Below are positions 42,773-55,500 of a DNA stretch of 64,000 nucleotides, one piece after another; the stretch's first letter is position 1, and the number at the start of each line of letters is the position of its first letter. The notes beneath the pieces were generated by a model. The model did not search any database. It was not told where the DNA came from and was given only the letters and a program-made list of their open reading frames with translations. Both the position numbers and the translations under genes were made by a program. Location of the stretch: positions 496,001 through 560,000 of the forward strand of contig BLAL01000244.1 in NCBI GenBank assembly GCA_015698045.1, in the 5' to 3' direction. The stretch is from Rhizophagus clarus. Taxonomy: Eukaryota > Glomeromycota > Glomeromycetes > Glomerales > Glomeraceae.

Positions 42773-43881
42773 ATGGGAAAAAAAATTTCCAAATTAACCA
42801 AATCTTCCTCCAATAATAACGAAAGCGAATTATTAGAAGAAAGAACAAATGTATCACATTCTTTTAAATACGTGGATGGAAAAAGATATCATAACATACC
42901 AAGTTTAAGATATCATTTACCAAACGATGGTGATGAGTTCGATAGATTACAAATGCAACATTATTTGTCTAGATATATTTGGCAATCAAATTTTTCCGCT
43001 CCGGTACATGAATTATTAAGTAATGGCGGTGGAGATACCAGGGTTCTTGACGTTGGGTAAATAAATAAATATATATATATAATCATTAACTTTTTTTTAG
43101 GCGGGTAAAATTAATCTTCCATACCTTACTTAACCTTGATAGTTGTGGACCAGGAACATGGATTTTAGAAATGTCATCCGATTACCCTGAAACGGAGTTG
43201 TTTCATGGGATAGATATCGTGCCTATATTTCCAGACACAATTAAGCCATTTAATGCTTCGTTTTCTACACAAAATGCATTAGAAGGTTTAAAATTTCCGG
43301 ATAACTATTTTGATTATGTCTATATGAGATTTCTTACAGCAGCATTTTCAACTGAACAATGGGAAACTGTTGTTATACCTGAACTTGTTCGCGTAACAAA
43401 AAGTGGCGGTTATATAGAAATTATGGAATGGGATGTAAAAATTTATGGACAAGGACCAATTGCTAAAAGATTAATGGATTCATGTAATTATAAAGTTTTA
43501 TTTACAGTATTTATTTTAAATGAAAATTAGAAAATTAAATATTAACGAAAGAATTATTTTGTAGTTTTAGCAGATTTAAGATCTCGTGGTATAAATGATT
43601 GTATTGTAGAAGTCATACAAGAATTTATGGAAAAAACAAATCAATTAACAAATATTGAACATGATACTCGTACTAATCCACAAGGTCTTTATGCAGGCCA
43701 ACTCGGTAAATTAGCTTTAGATAATGGCTTAAGCATATTTCGTACGTATAAACCAAAATTTTCTAAAGATTATAATATGACTTCTGAAGAATATGATAAA
43801 TTAATTGAAGATTTCATAAAAGAAATGGACATCTATCAACCTCATAATATAACTCATAGATTTTGGGCTAAGAAAATTTAA
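42773..43881 (+). CDS. Class I SAM-dependent methyltransferase
   Basis: Three exons: join(42773..43056, 43143..43483, 43565..43881), 313 aa. Junctions: GG|GTAAAT to TTGATAG|TTGT, and T|GTAATT to TTTTGTAG|TTTT. The first intron splits motif I, which becomes VLDVGCGPGTW (residues 91-101), the SAM-binding glycine loop. HGIDIVP follows (acidic residue after beta-2, ribose contact), then FPDNYFDYVYMRF and LVRVTKSGGYIEIMEWDV, the motif order of Methyltransf_11/25-type enzymes. The N-terminus MGKKISK fits an N-myristoylation signal (Gly2, Ser6), so membrane attachment is possible. The C-terminal part (MEKTNQLTN, LALDNGLSIFRTY, NITHRFWAK) is typical of this fungal subfamily. Substrate unknown; small molecule more likely than protein or RNA. 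Frame and splice sites are clean, so probably functional. Confidence 0.9.
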
Positions 43882-45237
43882 TTAATTAATAAAAAAAAAA
43901 TAATTATTATGGTATATTCTTGCTTTATTTGGTTTTTTTTTTTCAAGTAAAAAAAAACGCGAAAAAAAATTTTTGTGGCCATCCAATCAAATTGTTTTAC
44001 ACATCCGGTAGTATGTTCACACAACTACGTGTGATTGGTTAAAAGCTGCAGGATAACTTCGGCTGCACACATGAATAAATGGGTAAAAGTACTTAATGCA
44101 CACTATCAGATATCATCAAATCGATGCAATCACGCAGTCCTTTTTTGTACTTTTTGTAAAGTTAATATGGAAACTATAAATTAAAATTTACTAATAATCA
44201 GAAGATTACCATGTATATAAAAAAAATAAATTTTTTACGCCTAAAATAATGTCTTATAAAGTATTAATTAAAACGCACATGTGCTTTAATTAATAATATA
44301 CGCCATTTCTTACAAATTAATTCATCCTGAGTGAAAATGAAAAGTTTTTGGTTTTCTTTGAAATTTAATGATTTAACTTAACGGGAAATATTTATTTATT
44401 TATTTATTTATTTACCGTATAATTTACTTTCATTTTGATAGGGAGGGGAAAATAAAGAAAGAGACACAATAAAAAAACAAATGATGTTTGTATCAGTATT
44501 TTTTCGTAAAAGATCTACTTTATCGAATATACATTATCCCGAATTCATTATTTTCACATCAAAAAGGATATTTACGATTTATAATAATTCACGTGAAAAA
44601 CGTGTAAGTTTGCATTTCGTAAATAATTCGATGGAATAAAACACAATAGGAATTTTAGAATTCTTTATACACATATATGTTCAAAATAATAATGAAATAT
44701 TTTCCCGTAATTTACAAAATTCCTACTATTAATAAACAACCTTTTATTAATAACCTTTATTAAGCTCTCATTTTAAACTTGTTTTAGTTTAAACTTTTTA
44801 AATAATTGAGAAGGACAATCAAATTTTTTCATTTTCTTATTCTAAATAAAAATATTGTTTACTCTAAAAAAATTTTAAAATGGTAATATTTTTTTTAAAG
44901 TTCTTATAAAAAAGAAAAAAAAAACAAAGCATTTTCCCATTGTTTAGAAACAAGTTTTTATTAAACGCCCACATATTTCACAGTTACTTTATATGTAAAT
45001 TGGATAAAAAAAAAAAAAAAAAAAATTTTTTTTTTTTCGGCGCATAATCTTCCATTTAAGTTTGGCACGAGGCAATAGAACCGGGTTAAATTGTTTAATC
45101 CTTATAGTATAAATTAATTGTATTATGAAAAATTTGCCAAAAGGATATATAAAAAGCACACTCCTTCCTTGGTATTTTTTTTTTTTTTTTTACAAAAAAA
45201 AAAAAATTTATAATATTGTTTTTTCTTTTTTTTCCAA
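43882..45237. other. Intergenic, no gene recognised
   Basis: Between two plus-strand genes. 44393-44415 is (TATT)n; long A/T runs at 45007-45040 and 45175-45205 precede the next gene. No open frame supported. Confidence 0.4.
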
Positions 45238-46117
45238 ATGGAAATGATTAAATGCAAATGCGTAGAATGCACAACATCACGTGTAATGGACGGAGCTTTT
45301 AAGAGAGATTTACAACATCTTGTTCTCACGTTATGTCGTATTTTATTCAATAATATACAAGAAAAAATGACTTTTAGAAATTCACAATCAATAAGTTTAA
45401 AAATGTATCATGGAGATATTAGTTGTATTAATGATTTACATCCTTTAGTTAAAATATTTAAGTCAGCAAATTATTTACAATTTAGAACGGTATCATTTAT
45501 TAATTCATCATCTAAAATTGCATTTAACTATCAATGGGATTTTAAAGATCAAGAATCGAACCTGAATCATTTAATTGAAATATCACAAATCTATTATCAC
45601 AGTTTTTTGTCTTTCTTCTATAAAATTGACAGATGGAGACGTTTATCTTTGAAAAGTTTAACAAATTCTACGATTTTATCAAGAATTGAACATTTTATGC
45701 CCGGATTTAAATATCTTTACGATTTTCATTGGATCACAAATTCATTAGATTTGCCAGGAGATTCTTTCGATTCATCAAATTTCATTTCTTTAAATTTTCT
45801 TTCTACCGAGTATGATCCTAACGTATTCTTCTTGGCTTCGGATTTTGGTGTATGCGTCGTTGTAATTGTTAAAAATTATTATCAAGATTCTGATTTGGAT
45901 GTAGAATATTTTGATTTAGTTAGTAATTACAAAAAATATGCTACGGAAAGACATGAAAATAAATTAATAACGGTTATCGGTGCTACCTTTAACGAAGATC
46001 CAAATTGTATTTATCCTATTGAATTTGCGGATGAAACTGATCGTTCGATCGCAAGAGCTGTTCAATCATGTTCTAATTCAACGTCTACATCTACAACACT
46101 TAGTATTTATCAAGGTA

Positions 46118-46149
<32 letters not shown>

Positions 46150-46547
46150 AGCTTTTAATTAAGTTAACGCCGATTATTGATCTCGTTTCTTTTTTTGTGT
46201 CACAGCTCCTCGACAAGAGCCTGCAAAGACATATGAACCCAACAAAGAAATATATGGTCAATCATGGGATCATCACCCAGAATTGACCCAAAAGGGTATA
46301 CTATAAGCTAGAAACATAATTATGTGTTTACACATATTATAAATTCTAAAATCTCTCCTTTTTTTATACAGGTTCAACACAATTAATGAAAATGCCATTA
46401 AATCCCGGGAAAAGTGCACCAATTGTTGGAGCAGATTGGGCATATTATCACCAAAATAATGATTTTGAACAAAATATTTATTTTAATAGTCGAGATTATA
46501 ATAATTATGATCCTTATTATGATTATATTTATCAAAATTATAATTAA
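45238..46547 (+). CDS. Cys-rich/nuclease-like family protein, second intact copy
   Basis: Three exons: join(45238..46114, 46206..46295, 46372..46547), 380 aa. Junctions CAAG|GTAATA to GTCACAG|CT, and AAGG|GTATAC to TATACAG|GT; intron 1 contains an (AT)n run. The start MEMIKCKCVECTTSR gives C6-x-C8-x-x-C11, the same motif as the 20.9-kb gene. Shared blocks: FMPGFKYLYDFHW (153-165), VFFLASDFGVCVVVIVKN (196-213), KLITVIGATF (242-251), IEFADETDRSIARA (261-274). Intron 1 follows a Gln codon in phase 1, exactly as in the relative. The third acidic/Ile position of the putative nuclease core is again not Glu. Unlike the relative it lacks a C-terminal membrane helix; exons 2-3 encode a polar tail ending in Tyr/Asn repeats (YNNYDPYYDYIYQNYN). 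Function unknown. Confidence 0.85.
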
Positions 46548-47500
46548 TTTTTTTTTACATAAAAAAAAAAAGGAAAATTTTAATTATAATTAACCATCAT
46601 TATTTTGTACAAATTTTGATTTGACACTCTTACGTATATATATATATATAGAATATTTTATTTTTTACATATTTTATTTTGTTTTATTTTATTTTATTTT
46701 ATTTTACTTATTTTATTTTATTTATTTTGTAAATTAATATTTTAAATGAAAACGATTTGCAAACACATTCTGATTAGTACTATCCACTACCGCAGTATTG
46801 TTTTACTTAAAAAAGAGAGAGAGAACAGGATCCCACGCTTACGATAATCCATATGGTCGGATTTTCCGAATTAATCATTTTACAGTAATCTTTATTTAAT
46901 TTAATTAACAAAGTAATAATATAGTATGAGTATGCAACATGTCCAGAATCATATGACTTTATTGCAAAAATCATCGGGTACGACTGGTACGTTACCAGAT
47001 TTGCGGATCATTTCTAAGAATAGATAATAAATCTTTTTAAGGAATAAAATTTTAATACAGATGCTAAAATCAAATTTTATATACATTTTACTTTTTCTGT
47101 AAATAAATTTAGAGAAAATAGAAGTTTTTGAATACCAATTTCTTATTAAAGTCAATTACTTAATTTTTATAAAATCAAATATAAAATTAAAAAAAAAAAA
47201 ATAAAATTTAAATTCTTTTTTTTTTTAATTTTAAGTAAATTTGTAAAAAATATTAAAGTATTTGTATTTACTATATAAAAACTTATTGTATACTAATATT
47301 TTCTTCAATAAAGTATAACATTTTGAATACCAAAAAAAAAAATAAAATATTTTTATATATTTTTATTATAAAATACTACTGGTATTTATTACCAGTATCA
47401 AATATTTATTATTTATTTATTTACTAAAAATAAAAAAATATATAAGAAAAAAAATTATAAAAACTATTTATTTAAAAGATTTAAAAAATTATAGGCAAAT
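46548..47500. other. Intergenic; (TTTTA)n and an A-tailed fragment
   Basis: 46665-46735 is an imperfect TTTTA repeat. 47225-47341 ends AATAAAGTATAACATTTTG, then AATACC and an A-run, resembling a LINE 3' end like that at 49442-49568; the flanking low-complexity AAAATAAAAT cannot be proved to be a target duplication. No gene. Confidence 0.4.
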
Positions 47501-47877
47501 TAAGGGGCATGCCAGAAATCAGCTGATTTTCTTCAATTAGTAGCTTACCCCCCACCCCCCACCTGATCGCATTTTGATTGGTTAACAAATATATAATAAT
47601 ATATATAATTATATTTATATAAATAACTCGTGATCTAGTAATCCAATTTTTATGAATCTTTTTTTGTATTATAGCTTTTGATAAGCCCTACAAAATAAAA
47701 AAAAGTTTAGCTAAATTGAGCTATTAGATGGTAAAATAATTGCAAAATACTATTTTAATATATAAATAATAATAATATATTATATATATTATATAATTTA
47801 TAGCCAATCATAGGAACCTGATTTTTAGATTAGCCCTCACCTCCCTATTAAATTAGCTGATTTCTGGCACACCCTTA
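47501..47877. mobile_element. MITE with TTAA flanks (piggyBac-like)
   Basis: Left GGGGCATGCCAGAAATCAGC and right, inward, GGGTGTGCCAGAAATCAGCT match closely; TTAA lies immediately outside both ends (47500-47503, 47875-47878). The interior includes a GTGATCTAGTAATCC stretch also found in the MITEs at 27.9 and 36.2 kb. Assignment to piggyBac is an inference from TTAA. Confidence 0.75.
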
Positions 47878-48290
47878 AATAACTATTTTAAGTGATTTAA
47901 ATATTCACTCAGATCACTCTTTTTAAAAGGATTTATTTTTTTTAATTTTATAATTTATCTTTTTTTTTTATGAACCATTTTGAAAAGAAATTTGCAAAAA
48001 ATTTTAGTCAAATGGGCAGTCATCCTTTGTTATAACAAATTTTATAATAAATTATTAATATAAAACAGATATTAACATATGAAAAAACTCTTGATTAACT
48101 AAATTTTATTAATTATGGACTGTATATTATTATATAAAATAAAATTACAAAACAGTATATATAAAAATAACTTTTTTTATAACAAATTTTTTTTATATCA
48201 AATTTTTTTTCTAATAAAATGAAAATAACTGATATATCAACGATCCTATAATTATTTAATAAAAGAATAATTTTTTTTAAATATATAATA

Positions 48291-48654
48291 GGTGTCTTCA
48301 CAAATTGCATGATTAGGATCAGATTAGGATTAAGATTAGGATTAACTTGAACTTAAGATTAACGTTCAACCTTACTTTATAAAATTAGTCATAATTGAAT
48401 TTATTAAAATATTAAATTAGCCAGAATTTAGTTATTTATTATAAATTTGACTAAAATTAAGATACTATATTAGAAAAATTCATGATAATTAATTTTTCAT
48501 TTTTAATCTTACTTAGTGAGTAAGATTAAAATTACATATGAAATTTCAATTATGATTAATTTGAGATTAGCTTTAATCTTAATCACATTTTTTGTGAAAT
48601 CAGATTAATCTTTAATCTTAATCTTAATCTCAATCACATAATTTGTAAAGATAC
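48291..48654. mobile_element. MITE with GATTAAGATTA-rich ends
   Basis: Left GGTGTCTTCACAAATTGCATG and right, inward, GTATCTTTACAAATTATGTG, each followed by GATTAGGATTAAGATTAGG-like runs. 364 bp, non-coding. Confidence 0.75.
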
Positions 48655-48759
48655 TTAATATATAAAAAGTATAAAATGCTTTTATAAAAGATATTTAATA
48701 AATCATTTAATAATATTAAAATATTAAATTATATTATCAATTCCATTAGCTTTACATTT

Positions 48760-48914
48760 GGGATCATTGCAATAAAAAGATACAAAACTCAAAAAAATTT
48801 TTAAATTTACTTTATATGCTAATTATGTTTTTTATACTAAAATAAATGTAAATTTAATATTAATTAAATTTTTATTTTTTTTTAAGTTTTGTACCTTTCT
48901 ATTGCAAAGACCCC
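48760..48914. mobile_element. Palindromic MITE, GGGTCTTTGCAATAG family, copy 2
   Basis: Uninterrupted copy: GGGATCATTGCAATAAAAAG at the left, GGGGTCTTTGCAATAGAAAG inward from the right, centre AATTTAATATTAATTAAATT. The centre is the empty site for the insertion seen in the 50.4-kb copy. Confidence 0.85.
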
Positions 48915-49019
48915 ATTTGTATATTAGAGTTAACTCTATCTGCATAATATCTATTTACTATTTATATTTATTTAGCATTTTTATAAAAATAAAATAAGAA
49001 GTTTTTTAAAAAAAATAAT

Positions 49020-49440
49020 AATAATACCTTCATTAGTCTTTCTTTATTTTAATTCTAAAAGTCTAATTATATTTTATCTAATAATACTATAAAAAAAAAA
49101 AATAAATAATTTAATTAATTAAAAAAAAATAATAAAAAACATTATCTTAAATTCTAATTTTTTCTTATTTGATTTTAAAAATTTAATTATGTTTTTTATT
49201 TAATAATATTATAAAAAAAAAATAAATAAATAACTTAATTAATTAAAAATTAAAATAATAAAAAACACTTTCTTTTACTTTAATTCCAAAAGTTCAGTTA
49301 TATTTTTTATCTGACAATACTATAAAAAAAAAAAAAATAATTTAATTAATTAAAAAAAAATAATAAAAAATATCTTTTTTAACTCTTTTTTACCTTAATT
49401 TTAAAAGTTTAGTTATACTTTTTATCTAATAATATTACAA
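49020..49440 (-). repeat. Cassette array related to 58.4-58.8 kb, decayed
   Basis: Four ~110-bp units on the minus strand: T-rich tract ending ACTATAG-like, then TATTATTAGATAAAA..., the counterpart of the GTTATCAGATGAAAAGCATG segment at 58.7 kb but with most G/C positions changed to A/T. The last unit is interrupted by the retroposed fragment at 49442. Confidence 0.55.
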
Positions 49441-49579
49441 AGATGGTGGATGATTAGACCAGTCATTGACTAAAAGTACTTATAATTAATAGTGATTATA
49501 ATATATAATTCTATTTTTACTTAATAAATAAAAGCACAGCTTCAATACCAAAAAAAAAAAAAAAAAAAAATATTACAAA
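49431..49579 (+). mobile_element. Short retroposed LINE 3' fragment with 11-bp TSD
   Basis: AATATTACAAA at 49431-49441 and 49569-49579. The insert between (AGATGGTGGATGATTAGACC ... AATAAATAAAAGCACAGC, TTCAATACC, A-run) has the layout of a LINE 3' end. Confidence 0.8.
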
Positions 49580-49664
49580 AAAAAAGAATATTTTTTTTTC
49601 TAGATTAAATATTCAGATTATCTGATAAATTAAAATTAATAAATTATATAATTATAAATATTTA

Positions 49665-49903
49665 GGGTTTAATAATTTTCCACACCTGCGATGCATCGCA
49701 CCTTTTTTTGTCATCTATGTCACACCCCTTTTTTTTATTTTTTTATATGTATTCTGGAAACTTAGAATTTTTTCAGTTATAAAAAATCTATTTTTCATGT
49801 CCCTAGTTAAATGTCACATATTTAATTTTGCCTGGCATTACCGTAATTTTGCCTAAAGTATTCAGGGTGTGATGTATTACAGGTGCGGAAAAAAACAAAC
49901 CCC
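49665..49903. mobile_element. MITE with 9-bp TSD (Mutator-like)
   Basis: Ends GGGTTTAATAATTTTCCACAC and, inward from the right, GGGGTTTGTTTTTTTCCGCAC, both continuing CTG..ATGCATC/CTGTAATACATC. 9-bp duplication AAATATTTA at 49656-49664 and 49904-49912; the duplication is itself palindromic, so weaker as evidence. 239 bp. Confidence 0.75.
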
Positions 49904-49912
49904 AAATATTTA

Positions 49913-50412
49913 ATTCAAATTGACCATTGAAAATTTTGGATAAAATTAGATGTTTTGATAAATTTATAATTTGGGATTAAATATTCTATATACTTAACTG
50001 GATAACATATTTTTTATAATAAAAGTCTGATCAACTTAGATATTTATTTTATTATACTATCAAGGTATAATTATAAATTTTTTAATTTTATACAAAAAAT
50101 AAAATCTAATTTCTAATATAATCATTTAATATATACATGCTTTTTTTTAATATATAATAATAATATACTATTAAATTATAAATTCAAATAATTTGTTATA
50201 TTAGTATATTAAAAAGTTTGATATATTATACTGAAAATTTTAATATAGTATTAATAAATTTTTATAATAAAGACTTAATCAGCCCAAATACTTACTCATT
50301 ATATTGAAAATTAACCGTATTTATAAATTTAATTTAAAATATTAAATTAATTAATTCAATTATTAAGTATAATATAATAATACTTATTAATTCAATAATA
50401 TATATAATATAT
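49913..50412. other. AT-rich intergenic DNA
   Basis: No feature supported. Confidence 0.35.
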
Positions 50413-51030
50413 AAAGTCTTTGTAATAAAAAGGTATAAAACTCAAAAAAATTTTAAATTTACTTTATATACTAATTATGTTTTTTATACTAAAATAAGTG
50501 TAAATTTAATATTACAGTCAGCCCTCCATATAATCACCAAGTTGGTTATACCCTTAACTGGTGATTGTATAGAGGTGTGATTGTATATATAGTATATAAT
50601 TTTTTTTATTAGAAATCAAAAATAAAAATTATTCTTAATTTTGGCCTGAATTATAAATTATAAAATTATAAATCATATGAATTGCATATTTGGGTGATAG
50701 CTGTAATAATTTTGAAAATTTCTTATAATCTATATTCTAAAAAAGGAAATTTATTTATAATTTTGGCTAAAATTTTGATCTGACTGAAATTATAGTGATT
50801 ATAAAGAGGTTTAATTACTAGTAAAAATAATATGTATGTTACAGATCATGTAGTGATAGTGATTATAACTGAATTGTGATTATAAAGAGGTAAATTAACT
50901 AAGTAAGGTTTATAAAATTGGGTTCTTATGTAAAGATGTGACTATATAGGGTGTGATCGTATGAAGGTCTGACTGTAATTAAATTTTTATTTTTTTTTGA
51001 ATTTCGTATCTTTCTATTGTAAAGATTCTA
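50413..51030. mobile_element. Palindromic MITE copy 3, split by a second MITE
   Basis: Left half AAAGTCTTTGTAATAAAAAGG to AATTTAATATTA, then the 50515-50975 element, then ATTAAATTTTTATTTT to CTTTCTATTGTAAAGATTC. With the inner element and one TA removed, the sequence matches the 48760-48914 copy. Confidence 0.9.
50515..50975. mobile_element. CAGT-ended MITE with TA target, copy 4, nested
   Basis: Starts CAGTCAGCCCTCCATATAATC, ends (inward) CAGTCAGACCTTCATACGATC. TA at 50513-50514 and 50976-50977. The host's empty site at 48.86 kb (AATATTAATTAAA) shows that exactly one TA was duplicated. Confidence 0.95.
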
Positions 51031-52516
51031 TATATATATAATAATATTCTTTATATAATAGTCAGTGGAATCATGTTGATCATTAATTAAAATAATTTTG
51101 TATAACTATAGTTGAATATTTCACCATGTAGCTAAAAAAAGAAATTATTAATACAACGCTTATACAAATTAAGTAAATTAATAGTTTGTCATGTGTATTA
51201 TAAATTTTCATTATCATTTCCTCTTTTGTAATATTTTTTTTTACATATATAAGAAAGTTTGTCTCAAAAATGAAGTTTTTTTAAAAATGCAATTTAAAGG
51301 CAGGTGTAAAATACAATTTGGATAATAAAAATATATGTAATTTTATAAGAAAAAAAAGGTTTATTAAATTAAAAAAGGTGGTTATTTAGGAAGTTTTTGT
51401 GTAAACCGCAAAAAACCAATTTTTATAATAAAAAAATTATTTTTTGATTTCAATAAAACTTTTGACAAAAGCTTTTTTCAACCAGTAATTATTTTATTTC
51501 TAGGTATAACTTGGTGAAATGAACAACTTTTATTAAATTTAGAATGGTGATTATTAAGCCAGATTTTTTATTATCTATAAATTTTGTTAAAATTTTTTGA
51601 TTAGAATGCTAATAAAAATTTTTTTTTATTAAAATAATACTATTAGGTCTATTTGGGCATTATAAATAATTTTTAATTGAAAAATTAATTAATATAATGT
51701 TTTTTTATTTATTAATATTAGATCTTTAACATTTAAATTTTGGTATAATAATCATGTAAATTTTTATAACATTAAAAAAAAAAACTTTAAAAATTTTAAA
51801 TTTTAGTTCATTTAACGTGAAAATAAAACAAAAATTATTTATTCATAGAAAATTTCTTATTAGCTATTAGGTCTACTTACTTTGTTAAGCCATAAATACA
51901 AATAGTAATAATATGAATAAATAAAATATTTTTTTTATATCTAAAGTAATATTAAAATAAAAGATATTTATAAAATATTTAAAAAAAACAAGCAAAAGAA
52001 AAAGTTTAAAAAAGTTTTCTTAATACTTTATTAGTTTGTTATATTAAAATAACCATATAATTGACAACCTTCATTGGCAAAATGCAACTAAATAAAGTAA
52101 AATTTTTAATTTTTAAAGTTTATAAAAGTATTTTTGAGTACTAGACGAACATGCGTCCTTATTTGTTAAAATGATGTTACATTGTAACAATTCAGTATTA
52201 CATATAACCTAAAAATTTTCATTTTAACATAATTTAGACCAGCATTACGAATTTGGCCAGAATTAAGAAAATTTTGACCAGAATTAAGATTTAAAGATCA
52301 TTGATTTTAACCATTTATACCAACTTTCACCAACTTTATGTTTACATATATACTATAAGCCATAAGGCTATACTATACCAATAATTTATATTGTGATATC
52401 ATAGTACAAAAAATCTCCTTTTAATTTTTGTGACATTTCTACTGACCGATAATAAAATTTAAATGATCAATATTATCTAGATGATAGATATAATACAATA
52501 ATAATATAATATATAA
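51031..52516. other. AT-rich intergenic DNA
   Basis: No open frame or terminal repeats recognised. 52240-52290 has TTGGCCAGAATTAAG-type words common to MITE interiors. Confidence 0.35.
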
Positions 52517-55500
52517 GGCGGCACAAATAAAAAAAAATGGTTCTCATCCTGATCATTTAATATTTTAAAGTCGGTGATCAGATTTTTTTTTTTTATTAGT
52601 TAAAAAATTTTATATGAAAAATACATGAATTTAATCAGATACATAGTAAAGGAAATTTTTTTGACAATCATCAGGATATCAAATATCATATTACCATGAT
52701 TATTTGTATTCTCATGTATTGATCATTTTTTTAAAAAATCTTTTAAACATAAAACAAATTAAAAAAAAACCATGCCTGTTGCAAAAGTAAGAATATTATG
52801 TAGCAATACCACTTTATTTGTTTGGAAAATAATTAATATTGAAGAAAAATTAACTATTCAAGGCTTATTTGAATATATAGTTGATCGATATGTTCCATGG
52901 CTAAAAGAAGAGATACTAGAAAAAATAGAAGCACGCTGTTCAAAAATAAAAGAACAAGCTGAAGATGAAATTAAATTAGGATGTTTAATTAGTGATATAG
53001 TTAGTAATTTTGGTAATCTTTTCACATTTCAAATAAAAATATTATTAAATAAAAATAATTCCCAACCAGTTAACACGTTTGATGTTTTAAGAAGTGTTAC
53101 AAGAGAACTTTGTTTACCTACATTTTCATTTTCCCAAAATCCAAAAACAAATGACAAATTAAAACTAGATATTCTTTCTTATATATCTTCTCATAAAAGT
53201 GGATGGACTTATAATATTATACCTGTAGAAAAAAAATTTATTAAAGAATTATCAGATATGTTATAGTATGTTGATAAATATGGATATAAAACATTTAATG
53301 ATATATACACAATCCCAGTAGAATTCTATCAATTTGTTAGTCAGTTTGATCCAGTAAAGAAAAAAAAAAACCACCATTTGTTTACTTATGATGAATTGAA
53401 CTTTCATAGTCAAAATTTAATGGCCTATCTTGAGATATCTTGGATTAATCATCTATGCTTTAATTTTTTGAAATCATCTTTAGTCAAATTTGCAAATAAT
53501 CTTCAAAAATATGCAGAATATTTATTAAAAAAGACAATACAAACAAAAAATAATCATAATTCAATGACCCCCTATAGTGAATAAAAGTGATGCAGGTAAA
53601 TTAAAGATCATCTTACCTGTTACATTTAGAAATCCAGCTATTATAGCAAAATACAAAGAATTAATCAAGGCTATTGAATTTGCAAATTATTGGAAAACAA
53701 TAAATGTTGATCCATATTATCCTCATAAACGAACGTAAGTAAAATAACTGATGTTATTTTTCTATGAAAAAAAAAAAATTTAAAATATAATTAATATTTT
53801 AGAGCCAAAAGTACATATTTACAAATGTTGGAAAAAGCATTTACATTTAAAGTAGGGATGTATACTTACCACCATGGAAATGTAATGAACACCACCTTTA
53901 TTTGAAAAATAAATCCAAATATTAACGAAACTATAACTTTTGAAAAAAATTATAAAATCTAAAGTAATTTGAAAAATTCCATGCCAGTATATGCAATACG
54001 AGCAATGAGAAGAGAATTTGTAAATACTTGTGATACATTTCTTGATAATGCTGAAAAGTTCAGAGTTTGTCAAATATACAAGGAATTTGTAGGAGATTCA
54101 ACTACAGATGAAACGGAAATAGAGTAAAACTTGCATTTGATTTAAGAAATCCAGATATTATTACTGATCTTCAGCATTTTAATGAAGGAAGAATATCTAT
54201 TTATGATACCTTTTGGGAATATGCCAAAAAATTCTTAGAGAGTACTGCCCAAGATTCAGTTATTGCAGTTGATGAAAGACGTCATGATCCTATTGTGCAT
54301 TTAGCTCGTGCTATATCTGTTGAAGATTTAAAAAATCAGATAGCAAAATTGTGTCCAGAAGGTATCCCAATCCCATCAGTACAATGGTTAAGACTTCAAT
54401 TTTGGCTGAAAAACCCATGGAATAAATCAAGTTTACAATTTACTGGAATTTTACCATTAAAATTTATGATACAAATTTGGTAATTACATATGAATTATAT
54501 TGATAGTCATTATACATCAGCTATTTTTCGTTATCTTAAGGAATTGGCTATAAAATTTAGGAACAATACATGGTTAATTTTTTTGGATGATAAACATCAC
54601 TGTAAAATCAGAGAACCAGGATATCCAATAGCAGTAATAGAATGCAGAAAGCAAGTGGTTGTTACTACACATGAGACCTTTGCTGTTTCAGACCACAATT
54701 TTACAAAATGTAGTCTAATTCCTAATGTAACAATGATCTGTAATATACTGGATAACATTGAAGGGTCATTTTACTGAGGATAAGTAAATATTAGCTTAAA
54801 AGATGCAACATTTTAAGCATCAAGTTCATTGCGTCATATGACAGAATTGTATGATATATTAATACATACTGAAAAACATCACCCCTTTTTAATGCTATAT
54901 ACAGATGGTAGTCCTAATCACAAAAACACTTTTCTTCGTGTTTAATTTTCATTGATAGCAATGTTTGTTGCTTTAGATTTGGATTATTTAGTTGCTGTAA
55001 GAACTCCATCTGGACATTCATGAAAGAATCTCGTAGAGAGAATAATGTTAATATTAAATCTTGGTATGCAATGTGTTGGATTGATGCGTTAAAAAATGAG
55101 TGAAGAAATGGAAAAATTAATTAATAGATGTAATAGTTTAGAGGATATTTGGAAAAAAGCAAAAATTAATAGTCAATTAGAAAAAGAATTATTACAGAAC
55201 ATAGAACCTACCCGAAATTTGCTAAGTAATATATTCACTTGCCAAAATCTTAAAGATGAACCCTTTAAAATATTTGAGCCTGCAACTAAAACAGAAATGG
55301 AAACATTCTGGGAATCTGTACATTTGGTAGATGATTCAATTACGATAGAAGATACATCACAAAAAAAAGTAGCTGATAAGATTAGTGTATTGATTAATGA
55401 TAGTATCCCATATCCATGCACTGATAAATAATCACAGTATACCTTCTTTTAGCCAAAGTTGCAAGAATTTATGGAACATTGCTGCCGAAAACGTCAATAT

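Noticed and set aside
48300..48350. GATTAGGATTAAGATTAGG run as a telomere-like repeat
   Set aside because: The units are irregular, not TTAGGG, and occur as the inverted ends of a MITE (48291-48654).
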